64,000 nucleotides of DNA from Streptomyces sp. DSM 15324 (GCF_001514285.1 NZ_KQ949028.1:62001-126000), one strand, 5' to 3'; counted from the first letter of the stretch, positions 52,890 through 62,437 are shown. Notes: a model not told the origin generated them from the sequence alone. Made by a program: numbers and translations.

Positions 52890-54368
52890 GTGGCCGGCCG
52901 CATTGCCGACGGAGCGTCGCGACCACAGGGACGGTTGGGGTGGTCGGGGCGGCTGCTCCGATGCCGGCCGAGCGGTATTCGTGTGCGCCTGACGCTGCTT
53001 GCCGTCCTGGTGGTCGGAGCCGGTCTGGTGCTCGCCTCGGTCGTCGTACTCGCCCTCGTCAGGAACGACCTCAACGGCAATGCCCGCTCGGCGGCCACGG
53101 AGCGGGCACAGGACACGGCGTCCCAGCTGACGTCCGGTGCACTGCCGGTGCTGCCCGGCACCAACGAGGACCGTCCGGTCCTGCAGATCGTCGACCAGCA
53201 CGGAACAGTGCTCGCCGCCAGCCCCGAACTGCGCGGCCTTGGCCCCCTGTTGCCACAACGCCCGACGGATCATGCGGTCGGCAGCCGACTGCGCCGGCTG
53301 CCGATAGGTGACGGCGCTCCTTACTGGGCGGTCGGTGTCCCGGCCCACCTTGCCGGCCGCCCGGTGGCCGTCTATGCGGCTGCCTCACTCGAACCTGTCG
53401 GAGAAGGCGTGGACGCCGCGCTCTCCGCATTCCTTGTCGCGAGTCCGGTGATCCTGGTCGTCGCCGGAGGTACGGCCTGGCTGCTGGTCGGGCGGGCGCT
53501 GCGTCCGGTAGAGGCCATGCGCCGCCAGGTCGCGGAGATCACCTCCAGCGAACTGGACCTTCGCGTACCCGAGCCGCCCGGTACGGACGAAATCGGGCGG
53601 CTCGCAAGGACGATGAACGCCATGCTGGAGCGGCTGCAACAGGCAGGCGAGCGACAGCGCCAGTTCGTCAGCGACGCCTCGCACGAACTGCGCAGCCCGC
53701 TCGCGGTGCTGCGGACGCGTACGGAAGTAGGGCTGGCCCACCCGGCGGCCACCGAGTGGCCGGTCTTTGCCCGTGACGTGCACCGCGAGGTGGGGCGACT
53801 GGATCAACTCGTCGAGGAACTGCTGGAGTTGTCGCGGTCGGGCAACGGTAACGGCGCTGCTCCCGCTTCGTCGGTGGACCTCGACGAGCTGTTGCTGACC
53901 GAGGTCGAGGCGATCCGTGCCCGCGGTCAAGTGGACGTCGACCTGTCTGGGCTGTCGCCGGTCCGCGTTCAGGGCTACCCGCAGCAGCTGCGGGCTGTTG
54001 TACGCAACCTGCTCGACAACGCGGAACGGCACGCGCACGCCAGGATCGCCGTACGTCTGTTCCCCGTCGGGGATGGGAGTGGGCGCGGGTACGGGAACGC
54101 CGGCCGAGTCGAGGCGGACCCGGCTGCCGAGCTGGTCGTGGCCGACGACGGTCCGGGGGTCGACCCCACCCACCGCGAGCAGGTCTTCGACCGGTTCTTC
54201 CGCGTCCAGTCCGCCCGCGACCGGAACTCCGGCGGCGTCGGGTTGGGCCTTGCGATCGTCCACGACGTGGTCACCTCTCACGGCGGCCGCGTGTGGGTCG
54301 CCGATTCTCAGACCGGCGCCGAGTTCCACGTGCGGCTGCCCGTGATTCCTCCAGGGGCGTTGCCGTGA
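52890..54368 (+). CDS. Sensor histidine kinase of module B
   Basis: 492 residues. The GTG at 52890 has GGGGGAG 9 bases upstream. TM1 begins VRLTLLAVLVVGAGLVLASV; an extracytoplasmic domain of ~130 residues precedes TM2 (FLVASPVILVVAGGTAWLLV) and HAMP. H-box DASHELRSPLAVL, N-box VVRNLLDNAERHA, G1 VADDGPGVDP, F-box VFDRFFRV and G2 GGVGLGLAIV are all intact. Should phosphorylate the regulator just upstream. Confidence 0.92.
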   Translation: MAGRIADGASRPQGRLGWSGRLLRCRPSGIRVRLTLLAVLVVGAGLVLASVVVLALVRNDLNGNARSAATERAQDTASQLTSGALPVLPGTNEDRPVLQIVDQHGTVLAASPELRGLGPLLPQRPTDHAVGSRLRRLPIGDGAPYWAVGVPAHLAGRPVAVYAAASLEPVGEGVDAALSAFLVASPVILVVAGGTAWLLVGRALRPVEAMRRQVAEITSSELDLRVPEPPGTDEIGRLARTMNAMLERLQQAGERQRQFVSDASHELRSPLAVLRTRTEVGLAHPAATEWPVFARDVHREVGRLDQLVEELLELSRSGNGNGAAPASSVDLDELLLTEVEAIRARGQVDVDLSGLSPVRVQGYPQQLRAVVRNLLDNAERHAHARIAVRLFPVGDGSGRGYGNAGRVEADPAAELVVADDGPGVDPTHREQVFDRFFRVQSARDRNSGGVGLGLAIVHDVVTSHGGRVWVADSQTGAEFHVRLPVIPPGALP

Positions 54369-54824
54369 TTCATCGGTGTCGTAGGTGCCTCTCCGCCAGC
54401 CCGGGTGGGCGGCGTTCCCCAGGGATGCCGTGGTGATCGTCATGGGGTTGGCGGTGACGGCGATCAGGTACATGTGCTGGTCCGTGCTGGTGGGGAGCGC
54501 GCGGTGGCAGCCCTGTGGTCGTACGGCGTACACAGCGGTGCTGTGCGGGGCGAGGGTGGCGGGCGCGGCGGTGACGGTTGCGCGAGCATCGCCTGGGTCC
54601 GGGCCGAGCGGGTGCCGATGAACAGGCTGGCCGTGGCGATCAGCGTCATGCCCCGGTGCCACTGCTGAGGAGTGTCGGCGTTGCCGGTGATTTGGGGACG
54701 AACGGGGGCGGACGGGGAGCGTCACGCCACCCCACTCTCGTCTCGACGGTATGGGAGCTTATGTCCACCTTCTCCGCTCTTGAAAGTGGCCTGGTGATCA
54801 TTTTTGGGAGGCGGGTCACGGGCC
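54369..54824. other. Intergenic stretch with no convincing gene
   Basis: About 450 bases between the module B kinase and the terminator of the convergent importer operon. Short frames on both strands lack ribosome sites and known motifs. A minus-strand frame starting near 54649 (MTLIATASLFIGTRS) begins like a membrane segment but soon loses protein character; it may be decayed sequence. Confidence 0.5.
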
Positions 54825-54858
54825 GGAGCCGCCCGGCCGACTGGGCTTGGGCGGCTCC
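54825..54858 (-). terminator. Terminator of the SsuABC-type operon
   Basis: GGAGCCGCCC (54825-54834) pairs with GGGCGGCTCC (54849-54858), placed 18 bases beyond the binding-protein stop on the minus strand. An AAAAA run lies about 20 bases further along on that strand. Confidence 0.75.
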
Positions 54859-54876
54859 CTGAGCGATGAGTGCGGC

Positions 54877-55965
54877 TCAGCCGTTCGGTCCTGCTGGGGT
54901 CGTGGTGGTCTTGAAGCCCTCGGTCTTGTTGGCCTGGAGGGCGAAGTCGTTGGTGAACGTCTTGCTGAGGTCCACCGACCCCTTCACATTGCCGACCAGT
55001 TTCTCCGTCGCCAGGGAGGTCTTCGGACCGCCGGCCGGCATGAGGCCGTCAGGGAGGAACTGCCCCTTGTCCTCGGTCAGGGCCGAGATGTAGTCGGCCT
55101 TGGTCACCAACTGGTTCGACACGTACGACGCGGGCAGCTTGTTCGCGATGTCGGTCGCGCTGTGGGTGTTGATCCAGTGCATGGTGGCGACGAGCGCGTC
55201 GACGACCTTCTGCACCGTGTCCTTGTGTGAGTTCACCCAGTCGGTGCGGGCGAGCACACTGGCCGCGGGATAGGCGCCGCCCATCGCCGCCGTGGCACCC
55301 TGCGTGGTGGCCAGGTCGATCGCGGAGGTACCGACGCCCTTCTTCTGGATCGCGGCGACCGTGGGCTGCGTCGTCATGACGCAGTCGACCTTCCCGTTCT
55401 GCAGCGCGGCGATGGCGGTGGAGCCCGCGCCGACCGCGATCCGGTGGAACTGGCTGGTCTTGATGCCCTTCTTGGCGGCCAGGAACTGGGTGAGGGTGTC
55501 GGTGCCCGACCCCAGGTCGGTGACGCCGAGGGTCTTGCCCTTGAAGTCGGCGCCCGAGGTGACGCCCGACTTCTTGGTGCACATCTCTCGCTCGCCCGGT
55601 GCACCGGACAGCTGGACGACGTCCTCGACGGCCTTGCCCTTGGCCTGGAACTCGATGGTGTGGTTGTACCAGGCGCCCGCCATGTCGACCTGCCCCGAGG
55701 CCATGGCTTCCTCGGCGCCGACACCGCCGTCCTGCTCGGTGCTGAGCTGGACGTCGACGCCGTACTTCTTGTAGAAGCCGAGTTGCCGGGCGAGCTGGTA
55801 CGGCAGGTAGATCTGCTTGTCGAGGCCGCCGGCCATGAGCTTGACGGTCGGCGTGGAGCCCGAACTGCCGGTCGAGGCGGAGGAGTTGCTGGAACAGGCG
55901 CTGGTGGTGCCGAGGGCGAGAACGGCGAGGACGGACGCGGCGACGGCGGCGGGTCGTCTGGACAT
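54877..55965 (-). CDS. SsuA/NMT1-type ABC substrate-binding lipoprotein
   Basis: 362 residues. Signal peptide AASVLAVLALGTTS with lipobox SACSS, then a Ser/Thr/Gly linker. The fold is the NMT1/SsuA class: QIYLPYQLARQLGFYKKYGV near the start, GVTDLGSGTDTLTQF and the AALQNGKVDCVMTTQPTV segment. Relatives bind sulfonates, nitrate, thiamine precursors or aromatic acids, so the substrate stays open. Last gene of an ATPase-permease-SBP operon. Its neighbourhood (a CitA/CitB-type two-component system divergent from the ATPase) hints at a carboxylate, which is inference. Confidence 0.86.
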   Translation of the reverse strand: MSRRPAAVAASVLAVLALGTTSACSSNSSASTGSSGSTPTVKLMAGGLDKQIYLPYQLARQLGFYKKYGVDVQLSTEQDGGVGAEEAMASGQVDMAGAWYNHTIEFQAKGKAVEDVVQLSGAPGEREMCTKKSGVTSGADFKGKTLGVTDLGSGTDTLTQFLAAKKGIKTSQFHRIAVGAGSTAIAALQNGKVDCVMTTQPTVAAIQKKGVGTSAIDLATTQGATAAMGGAYPAASVLARTDWVNSHKDTVQKVVDALVATMHWINTHSATDIANKLPASYVSNQLVTKADYISALTEDKGQFLPDGLMPAGGPKTSLATEKLVGNVKGSVDLSKTFTNDFALQANKTEGFKTTTTPAGPNG

Positions 55966-56033
55966 GGCTGATCACATTCCTTTGCTGAGGGTGCTGAGGG
56001 TGCTGAGGGAAGGAGGGGGGGAAGGGCGAGGTG

Positions 56034-56915
56034 TCAGATGGTGTTGGCGGCCTCGGACGGGGCCGGCGGGCGCCAGGACAGCAGCCAGTGCTCGAGCTTG
56101 CCGATCAGCCACTCGGCGCCGAGCACGATGACCGAGATGACGAGCATCGTGGCGAACACGCCGTTGGGGTCGAAATTGTTCTGCGCGGTCTTGATGACCA
56201 GGCCGAGACCGCTCTGCGCGCCCAGCACCTCGCCGACCAGCGCGCCGACGATGGCGAAGCCGAAGGCGCTGTGCAGGCTGGCGATGATCCAGGTGAGCGC
56301 GGAGGGCACGGTGACGTGCCGGATTGTCTGCAGCTGCGAGGCGCCGAGGACCTTGGTGTTGGCGAGGATGTTGCGGTCGACCTCGCGGACGCCCTGGAAG
56401 GCGTTGAAGAAGACGATGAAGAACACCAGCACGGCGGCGAGCAGGATCTTCGGCAGCACACCGATGCCGAAGGCGACGATGAAGATCGAACCGAGGACGA
56501 TCCGCGGGATCGCGTTGACCATCTTGATGTAGGGGCCGAGCACGTCGGCGAGGAAGCGGCTCTGACCGAGCGCGACGCCGAAGACCACTCCGGTGACGGC
56601 CCCGAGGGCGAAGCCGGCCAGCGCCTCCTGGATGGTGGTCCAGATGTTGGCGTAGAAGGACCCGAACTCGGTGCCGTGCCGGAACAGGTCGACCAGCCGC
56701 TGGGCGATGCCGGACGGCTGCCCGAAGAAGAACTTGTCGACGATCCCCCAGGCGGTGAAGGCCTGCCAGCCGCCGAGGACGAAGGCCGCGAGACCGATGC
56801 GCCCAGCCCACACCAGTGCGGTGCGCCGCCGGACGGCGCTCCTGGCGGCGGCCGCGGCCGAGATGGGTGAGTCGCCCTTGACCGGGGCCATGGAGACGGT
56901 GGACGTCGTGCTCAT
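56034..56915 (-). CDS. SsuC-type ABC permease
   Basis: 293 residues with about six helices. The EAA loop is seen in VDRNILANTKVLGASQLQTI and the preceding NAIPRIVLGSIFIVAFGIG segment is typical of SsuC/TauC/NrtB permeases. The ATG at 56915 has AGGAGG 6 bases upstream and overlaps the ATPase stop. It works with the adjacent ATPase and binding protein. Confidence 0.88.
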   Translation of the reverse strand: MSTTSTVSMAPVKGDSPISAAAAARSAVRRRTALVWAGRIGLAAFVLGGWQAFTAWGIVDKFFFGQPSGIAQRLVDLFRHGTEFGSFYANIWTTIQEALAGFALGAVTGVVFGVALGQSRFLADVLGPYIKMVNAIPRIVLGSIFIVAFGIGVLPKILLAAVLVFFIVFFNAFQGVREVDRNILANTKVLGASQLQTIRHVTVPSALTWIIASLHSAFGFAIVGALVGEVLGAQSGLGLVIKTAQNNFDPNGVFATMLVISVIVLGAEWLIGKLEHWLLSWRPPAPSEAANTI

Positions 56916-57772
56916 GCCGTACCTCCTGCGGTGCGTGCGTAGGCGCGCTCCACCTCCTCGCGCAGCGAGTCCCAGATCTGGTGCTGAAGTTCGATGAAGC
57001 GGGGCTGGAAGCGGATCTCCTGGACCGAGCCGCGCGGGCGGGGCAGGTCGATGTCGAAGACCGCCTTGACCGAGCCGGGGCTGGACGTCATGACGACGAC
57101 CCGGTCGGCGAGCGCCACCGCCTCGTCGAGGTCGTGGGTGATGAAGATGACCGACGGGCGGATCTGCTCCCACAGACCGAGCAGCTCGGTCGACATGATC
57201 GCCTTGGTCTGCACGTCCAGGGCGCCGAACGGCTCGTCCATGATCAGGATCCGGGGTTCGTTGATCAGCGCCGCGGCCATCGCCACGCGCTTGCGCATGC
57301 CGCCGGAGAGCTGGTGCGGGTAGCGGTCCTCGAACCCCGTCAGGCCCACCCGGCGCAGCCAGTCACGGGCCGAGGCCTGGGCCTGCTGCTTGGGCACCCT
57401 GCGGAAGACCGGGCCCATCAACACGTTGCCGAGGACCGTCTTCCAGGGCAGCAGCGCGTCGCTCTGGAACATGAAGCTGACGCCTTCGGTGACGCCGTCC
57501 ACCTCACGGCCGCCGACCTTGACCGATCCCTCACTGGGCCGGTCGAGCCCGGACACCATGCTCAGCGTCGTCGACTTGCCGCAGCCGGTCGGGCCCACCA
57601 CCGCGCAGAACTGGCCCGGCTCCACGGTGAACGAAACGTCCTGCAGCGCCGTGAACACCTCACCCGCGGGAGTCAGAAACCGTTTGGTGAGTCCTGAAAT
57701 CTCGACTCGTGCGCTGTCCCGGCCGGTCTTCTCGGCGCCGGGGCTCGTCGCAACATCGTTTCGCGAAGCCAT
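56912..57772 (-). CDS. SsuB-type ABC ATPase
   Basis: 286 residues. Walker A GPTGCGKST, Q-loop MFQSDALLPWKTVLGNV, signature QLSGGMRKRVAMAAAL, Walker B ILIMDEPFGALD and H-loop ITHDLDEAVAL. LSGGMRKR is typical of the nitrate/sulfonate/taurine class. It is the first gene of the operon, transcribed divergently from the kinase gene at 58006 across a 233-base region. Confidence 0.92.
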   Translation of the reverse strand: MASRNDVATSPGAEKTGRDSARVEISGLTKRFLTPAGEVFTALQDVSFTVEPGQFCAVVGPTGCGKSTTLSMVSGLDRPSEGSVKVGGREVDGVTEGVSFMFQSDALLPWKTVLGNVLMGPVFRRVPKQQAQASARDWLRRVGLTGFEDRYPHQLSGGMRKRVAMAAALINEPRILIMDEPFGALDVQTKAIMSTELLGLWEQIRPSVIFITHDLDEAVALADRVVVMTSSPGSVKAVFDIDLPRPRGSVQEIRFQPRFIELQHQIWDSLREEVERAYARTAGGTA

Positions 57773-58005
57773 CTGAGGCTGTCTCCTTCCTGACCTCGGA
57801 GGTCGAGGAAGGCAGACGCTAGGGGCCGGCGGGTGTTACGTCGCTGTTTCATCCGTATCCCGCGTTAGTCGTGTTAGCCATGCTTTTGCTCGTTCTGCTC
57901 AGCGGTCGGGGGTGGGCAGAAGGCCGGTGCCGGGAGCACAATCACGCCACCACGGGTACGGCGCAGGGGCCGCGCCCGGGCCCCGTACGACAGGCAGAGG
58001 CACCC

Positions 58006-59688
58006 GTGAGACGCATCCGTATCCCGATCGGCCGCGGTGGGAAGGGGCGGCTCTCCGCGCGAATTCTGGCCAACCAGCTGGCCATCCTGGCGCTGACCGG
58101 GCTGATCGGTTTCGTGCTGTTCGCCTTCGCGCAGCGCGGCGAGATCGACCGTGCCTACGAGAAGCGAGCCCTGGCCATCGCCGAGACCACGGCCGCGGAA
58201 CCACAGATCCGCCGCGCCATGCAGTACGGGGGCGGTGGCGACGTCGTACAGACGGTGGCCGAAAGAATCCGCAAGGCGTCGGGCGCGTCGTACGTGGTCG
58301 TGCTCGACCTGCGCGGTATCCGCCACTCGCACCCCGACCCGGCACTGGTCGGTGAACCGACGGGGGACCGGATCGTGGTGCTGGACGGCAGGACGCATGT
58401 CGGCACCGACCAGGGCGCGACGGGGCGTTCCGCCAACGGCAAGGCCCCGCTGTACGGGCCCACCGGAAAGCTGGTCGGCGAGGTGTCCGCAGGGATCCCC
58501 GAGCACTATGTGCTGGGTGAGCTGTGGCGTGAGCTGCCCACCTTCGGCCTGTACAGCGCCATCGCCGTCGCGCTCGGCTCGACGGCCGCGTTCCTGCTGG
58601 CCAGACGGCTCAAGCGGACGACGTTCGGGCTGGAGCTGGAGGAGATCGCCGGGCTGTTGCAGGACCGGGAGGCGATGCTGCACGGAATCCGTGAGGGAGT
58701 CGTCGCCTTCGACCCGGACGGCCGGATCACGCTGGTCAACGACGAGGCACGCGACCTGCTCGGACTGGGGACCGCGCTCGGCAGCACGCTGGCGGAAGTC
58801 CTGCCCGACGGGCGGCTGCGCCGCGCCTTGGACGGCACCCTGGTGGGCAGCGACATCAGCGTGCTCACCGACGACCACTGCCTGGTCGTCAACCGGATGC
58901 CGGTCGCCCTCCACGGACGGGAACTGGGTGCCGTGGTCACCGTGCGCGACCGCACCGAGATGATCGGGCTCTTGCGCGAGCTGGACTCGGTGCGCGGGCT
59001 GACGGACGCGCTGCGCGCCCAGCAGCACGAGTTCACCAACCGTATGCACACCGTGGCAGGGCTGCTGGACATCGGCGACCACGACGCCGCCTACGAGTTC
59101 GCCGTCGACACGGCCGGCGCCGAGCAGGCGCTGACCGAATCCGTACGGGAACGGATCGGCAACCCGCTGCTCGTGGGACTGATCGTCGCCAAGATCACGG
59201 TGGCCGCGGAACGCGGGGTGCGGATCGTCCTCAGCGAGGACTCCGCCCTCGGCGAGGACCCGCCGCATCTGCCTCGGCTGCTGACCATCATCGGCAACCT
59301 GCTGGACAACGCGATCGACGCGTCCGCGACCGGATCGGCTCCCTCGGGCGGTGCCGAGGTCTGTCTGTCGCTGATCGAGGCCGTCGACGCGGTGCGGGTG
59401 GAGGTGGCCGATACCGGCCCCGGCATCCCGCCGGACACCGCCGAGTCCATCTTCGAGGACGGCTGGTCGACCCGTCCGGACCGCGGCACCGCCCGGCGCG
59501 GCCTCGGCCTGGCGCTCGTCCACCGGCTGGTGCAGCGGCACGGCGGCACGATTGCCGTCAGTGAAGGGCCCGGCGCCGTCTTCACCGTCATGCTGCCGGT
59601 GCCCGATACCGCGCCCGGCCCACGGGGCGCGCTCTTCACGACCGCTTCACCGGTACTGGACGGCGTGGCAGGCGGTGATCGCTGGTGA
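58006..59688 (+). CDS. CitA/DcuS-type sensor histidine kinase
   Basis: 560 residues from the GTG at 58006 (AGAGG upstream). TM1 is LAILALTGLIGFVLFAF and TM2 about FGLYSAIAVALGSTAAFLLA, enclosing a PDC-type extracytoplasmic sensor with VVLDLRGIRHSHP. A cytoplasmic PAS domain (VVAFDPDGRITLVNDEARDL) follows. The H-box QQHEFTNRMHTVAGLLDIG is the distinctive CitA/DcuS form; N-box IIGNLLDNAIDAS and G1 VADTGPGIPPD are intact. Family members sense citrate or C4-dicarboxylates. It overlaps its regulator gene by four bases and is divergent from the SsuABC-type operon. Confidence 0.91.
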   Translation: MRRIRIPIGRGGKGRLSARILANQLAILALTGLIGFVLFAFAQRGEIDRAYEKRALAIAETTAAEPQIRRAMQYGGGGDVVQTVAERIRKASGASYVVVLDLRGIRHSHPDPALVGEPTGDRIVVLDGRTHVGTDQGATGRSANGKAPLYGPTGKLVGEVSAGIPEHYVLGELWRELPTFGLYSAIAVALGSTAAFLLARRLKRTTFGLELEEIAGLLQDREAMLHGIREGVVAFDPDGRITLVNDEARDLLGLGTALGSTLAEVLPDGRLRRALDGTLVGSDISVLTDDHCLVVNRMPVALHGRELGAVVTVRDRTEMIGLLRELDSVRGLTDALRAQQHEFTNRMHTVAGLLDIGDHDAAYEFAVDTAGAEQALTESVRERIGNPLLVGLIVAKITVAAERGVRIVLSEDSALGEDPPHLPRLLTIIGNLLDNAIDASATGSAPSGGAEVCLSLIEAVDAVRVEVADTGPGIPPDTAESIFEDGWSTRPDRGTARRGLGLALVHRLVQRHGGTIAVSEGPGAVFTVMLPVPDTAPGPRGALFTTASPVLDGVAGGDRW

Positions 59689-60374
59689 TCCGGACCCTGG
59701 TGGTGGACGACGACTTCCGAGTGAGCCGCATCCACTGCGACTACGTGTCCCGCGTCCGGGGCTTCGAGGTGGTCGGCCAGGCAGCGACGGTGGCCGAGGC
59801 GCTGGCCGCGGTGCGCCACCTCCACCCAGACCTGCTGTTGCTCGACATCTTTCTGCCGGACGGCAGCGGACTGGACGTGCTGCGCCGGCTGAGCGGTGAC
59901 GAGGGCGGCGACCGCCCCGACGCCATCATGATCACCGCCGACCGGGACATCACCTCGGTACGGATCGCGATGAAGCTCGGCGCCGTCGGATACCTGGTCA
60001 AGCCCTTCGGCGCGCCCGACCTCGCCGAGCGGCTCACCGCCTACCGGGAGCTCCAGCACCGTATGGACGCCCTGGGTACGGTCCCCGAGACCGACCAGGC
60101 TGACGTGGACGCTCTGTTCAGCGCCGCCCGGCCGCCGGCCGTGCCCCGTGTCCCTGCGAAGGGCCACTCCGCGCCGACGCTTGCCCTGCTGCACCAGACC
60201 CTGCGCGGCGCGCACGACGCTCTGTCGGCTGCGGAGGCCGCCGAACGCACCGGCGTCTCCCGCGCCACGGCCCAGCGCTACCTCTCCTACCTGGTCAGGG
60301 AGGGCATGGTCCGGCTCGAACTTCGCTACGGGACCACCGGCCGCCCCGAGCACCTCTACCGCATCACGCACTGA
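59685..60374 (+). CDS. CitB/DcuR-type response regulator
   Basis: 229 residues. Receiver: VVDDDFRVSRIHCDYV, phospho-acceptor in LLLDIFLPDGSG, Lys in LVKPFGAPDL. The C-terminal part holds an HTH region (SAAEAAERTGVSRATAQRYL) followed by a small wing (GTTGRPEHLYRI), as in CitB/DcuR. GTG start at 59685. Likely targets are the divergent ABC operon and perhaps the convergent BASS transporter; no operator was identified. Confidence 0.91.
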   Translation: MIRTLVVDDDFRVSRIHCDYVSRVRGFEVVGQAATVAEALAAVRHLHPDLLLLDIFLPDGSGLDVLRRLSGDEGGDRPDAIMITADRDITSVRIAMKLGAVGYLVKPFGAPDLAERLTAYRELQHRMDALGTVPETDQADVDALFSAARPPAVPRVPAKGHSAPTLALLHQTLRGAHDALSAAEAAERTGVSRATAQRYLSYLVREGMVRLELRYGTTGRPEHLYRITH

Positions 60375-60401
60375 GCGGACGTTGTTGTTCATCGAGCCCG
60401 T

Positions 60402-61478
60402 TCACGGTGACGCGGGGCAGGGCGGGTGCCGACGACCCGCTGCCTGCACGACCCGGCTCGCGGCTGTCTTCTGCAGCAGCCCGTAGGCGAGCACTGGCAG
60501 GAGCAGGTGTGGTTTGTCGGGCAGCGTGGTGGTGATCAGCACCGCGCTCGCGCTGCTGTTGTTCATGCCGCAGGCGAGCGTCAGCGAGGAGGAGACGGGG
60601 CCGTCCAGATGCAGGAGCCGCGCGGCGGTCCGGCCCAACGCGAAGGACAGCAGGCAGACGAGCGCAGCCACGGCCAGTGCGGCGGCGAACAGGAGGGGGC
60701 GTGGGTGGGCGAGGAAGGAGCTCAGGGCGCCACTGGCGTTGACGTAGGTCAGGACGAGCGATCCGGCCAGCGCCACGGGCACGATCACGCGCAGGACCCG
60801 GTTGAGCCACGTCGTCGGCAGCGCGAGTCGGAGCAGGATACCGACGGCACAGGGGAGGACCACGGTGACGAGGGCGAAGCCGCCGTTGGCCGTGCGGCCG
60901 GTCGTTGCGAGCGTGTCCGCGTAGCTCTCGTCCAGGAGCGGCACCAAAGTGGTGATGACCAGCGGGATGGTGAGCGGGCTGAGGAGGGTGGAGGCGAGGA
61001 CGAGTCCCACCATGGTGGGTTGGTCACCGTCACCCTTGCCGGTCCAGACGGTGGCTCCGGCGGCCACAGGCATCGCCACGATCAGGATCATCACGGTGAT
61101 CAGTCCGCTGCCGCCGTCGCTGTCAGGGGTGCGGTGCAGTCCGAACGCGACGACGGGGATGACCAGAAGCGGGATCACGAGGTGGAGGACCATCCCGGCC
61201 AGCAGGGCGGTCGGCTTGCGGAGCAGGCGGCCCAGTTCGCGGACCGGTACCTGGAGTCCGGCGGAGAAGAGCACCAGGGACAGCAGCAGCGGGGCGGTGC
61301 TCAGGGGCAGGCCGGTCACCGTGCCGATCGGCACGGTGTGGTCGCTGCGCAGCCACAGGCCGGGGCCGGGCAGGAGGAGGGCGGCGACGTAGGAGAGCAC
61401 TACGGCCCGGCCGAGCCGGTGGCGCAGCCAGGCCGTCACCCGGTCGGCAGGCGGTGGGGAGGCTGGCGGACGGTTCAA
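60402..61478 (-). CDS. Bile acid:sodium symporter-family (BASS/SBF) transporter
   Basis: 358 residues, about ten helices. SBF-family features: LSLVLFSAGLQVPVRELGRL near TM2-3, LIVAMPVAAGATVWTGKGDG in the first crossover region and LTLACGMNNSSASAVLI in the second, with the paired polar residues expected for a sodium site. Family members carry bile acids, pantoate, pyruvate or other organic anions. The TTG at 61478 gives this length; a GTG 13 codons later is an alternative. Its convergence with a CitB-type regulator suggests an organic acid, which is inference. Confidence 0.84.
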   Translation of the reverse strand: MNRPPASPPPADRVTAWLRHRLGRAVVLSYVAALLLPGPGLWLRSDHTVPIGTVTGLPLSTAPLLLSLVLFSAGLQVPVRELGRLLRKPTALLAGMVLHLVIPLLVIPVVAFGLHRTPDSDGGSGLITVMILIVAMPVAAGATVWTGKGDGDQPTMVGLVLASTLLSPLTIPLVITTLVPLLDESYADTLATTGRTANGGFALVTVVLPCAVGILLRLALPTTWLNRVLRVIVPVALAGSLVLTYVNASGALSSFLAHPRPLLFAAALAVAALVCLLSFALGRTAARLLHLDGPVSSSLTLACGMNNSSASAVLITTTLPDKPHLLLPVLAYGLLQKTAASRVVQAAGRRHPPCPASP

Positions 61479-61606
61479 GGCGGACTTCTTCCATGGCGGC
61501 GGAGGGGACGGGGCGGAACGCCGCTATGCAGGCGCCGTGATCACGAGTCGTCATGGCACTCATGGTGCTCGGGTGAGGCGGATGGGGCAGCCGGTGACGC
61601 ACGGCA

Positions 61607-61629
61607 GTCAGGATGCGTTCAGGTATCCC
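61607..61629 (+). promoter_or_regulatory. Direct-repeat element before DUF347 pseudogene 3
   Basis: GTCAGGATGCGTTCAGGTAT: two CAGG half-sites exactly 11 bp apart, 18 bases before the ATG. The TATCCC just after could serve as part of a -10 region. Confidence 0.7.
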
Positions 61630-61647
61630 GTGGCACGGTCGGGCCTC

Positions 61648-62425
61648 ATGCCATACGAGACCTCACAGACGCCCGGGCTCTCGGCGGCCGACTCCCAGGT
61701 GTCACCGTCCGGTCGCCGACTGGGCTGGAACAAGGTGCCCGAAGTCACCGTCTACTTCTGGGTCATCAAGGTGCTGTGCACGACGGTCGGCGAGACCGCG
61801 GCCGACCTGCTCAACGAGAAGGCCGGTCACTGCTGGCGGTCGTCCTGGTGGTGCAGTTCCGCGGCGTGAGCGGACCCTGTCCATCCACCACATCGACACC
61901 ACGAGCCGCGAGTCCTACTACTGGCTCGCCGTGCTGTTCACCTTCGCCCTCGGCACCGCGGCCGGTGACCTGGTCTCGGAGCGCATGGACCTGGGCTACT
62001 GGCTCTCCGCGGTCCTGTTCGGCCTGGCCATCGCCGCAGTCGCCCTCGCGCACCTCAAGCTCGGCCTGGACGCGGTGTGGAGCTTCTGGATCGCCTACAT
62101 CCTCACCCGTCCGCTCGGCGCGTCCATCGGCGACCACCTCTCCCAGCCCACCGGCGACGGCGGCCTGGGCCTCGGCACCGTCATCACCAGCGCCCTGTTC
62201 TTGACGGTCATACTCGCTCTGGTCGTGTATCTCTCCGTGACCCGAAGGGATGTGACGGAGCCTCAGCGCGGCACGCGGCCTGAGCAGGCACGCGGCAGGC
62301 GTTCAGGATGCGTTCAGGTTTACGCTGCCAAGGTCGGTTGCGGCGATCACTCTTCGAGGTCGCCTCATGGCACAGGGCGCTCGTCCCCATCGCGGGGCGG
62401 GCGCCCTGCCGTTACAACCGCATAG
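61648..62425 (+). pseudogene. DUF347/COG4705 gene 3, disrupted by internal deletion
   Basis: It starts normally (ATG 61648, WNKVPEVTVYFWVIKVLCTT) up to AADLLNEKAG at about 61823, then loses the frame. A short remnant, LAVVLVVQFR, lies in another frame, and after a further gap RERTLSIHHIDTTSRESYYW resumes at about 61870. The whole second DUF347 repeat is missing; repeats 1, 3 and 4 (FWIAYILTRPLGASIGD) survive. The open frame runs on to 62425, through the promoter element of the next gene, so its natural stop is probably also lost. The promoter element remains intact. Confidence 0.8.
62301..62323 (+). promoter_or_regulatory. Direct-repeat element before DUF347 gene 4
   Basis: GTTCAGGATGCGTTCAGGTT, the best copy, with CAGG half-sites 11 bp apart; an extra CAGG lies just upstream. 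It is about 115 bases before the gene 4 start, farther than in the other copies, implying a longer leader. Confidence 0.7.
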
Positions 62426-62437
62426 GAGCCCCCCACC

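Noticed and set aside
54464..54649. Small minus-strand gene after the module B kinase
   Set aside because: Only the first ~20 residues look protein-like; no ribosome site or homologue is recognised.
57790..57815. GACCTC-G-GAGGTC palindrome between the SsuB and CitA-like genes as a CitB operator
   Set aside because: It is only 6 bp per arm and a single copy, and nothing ties it to the regulator.
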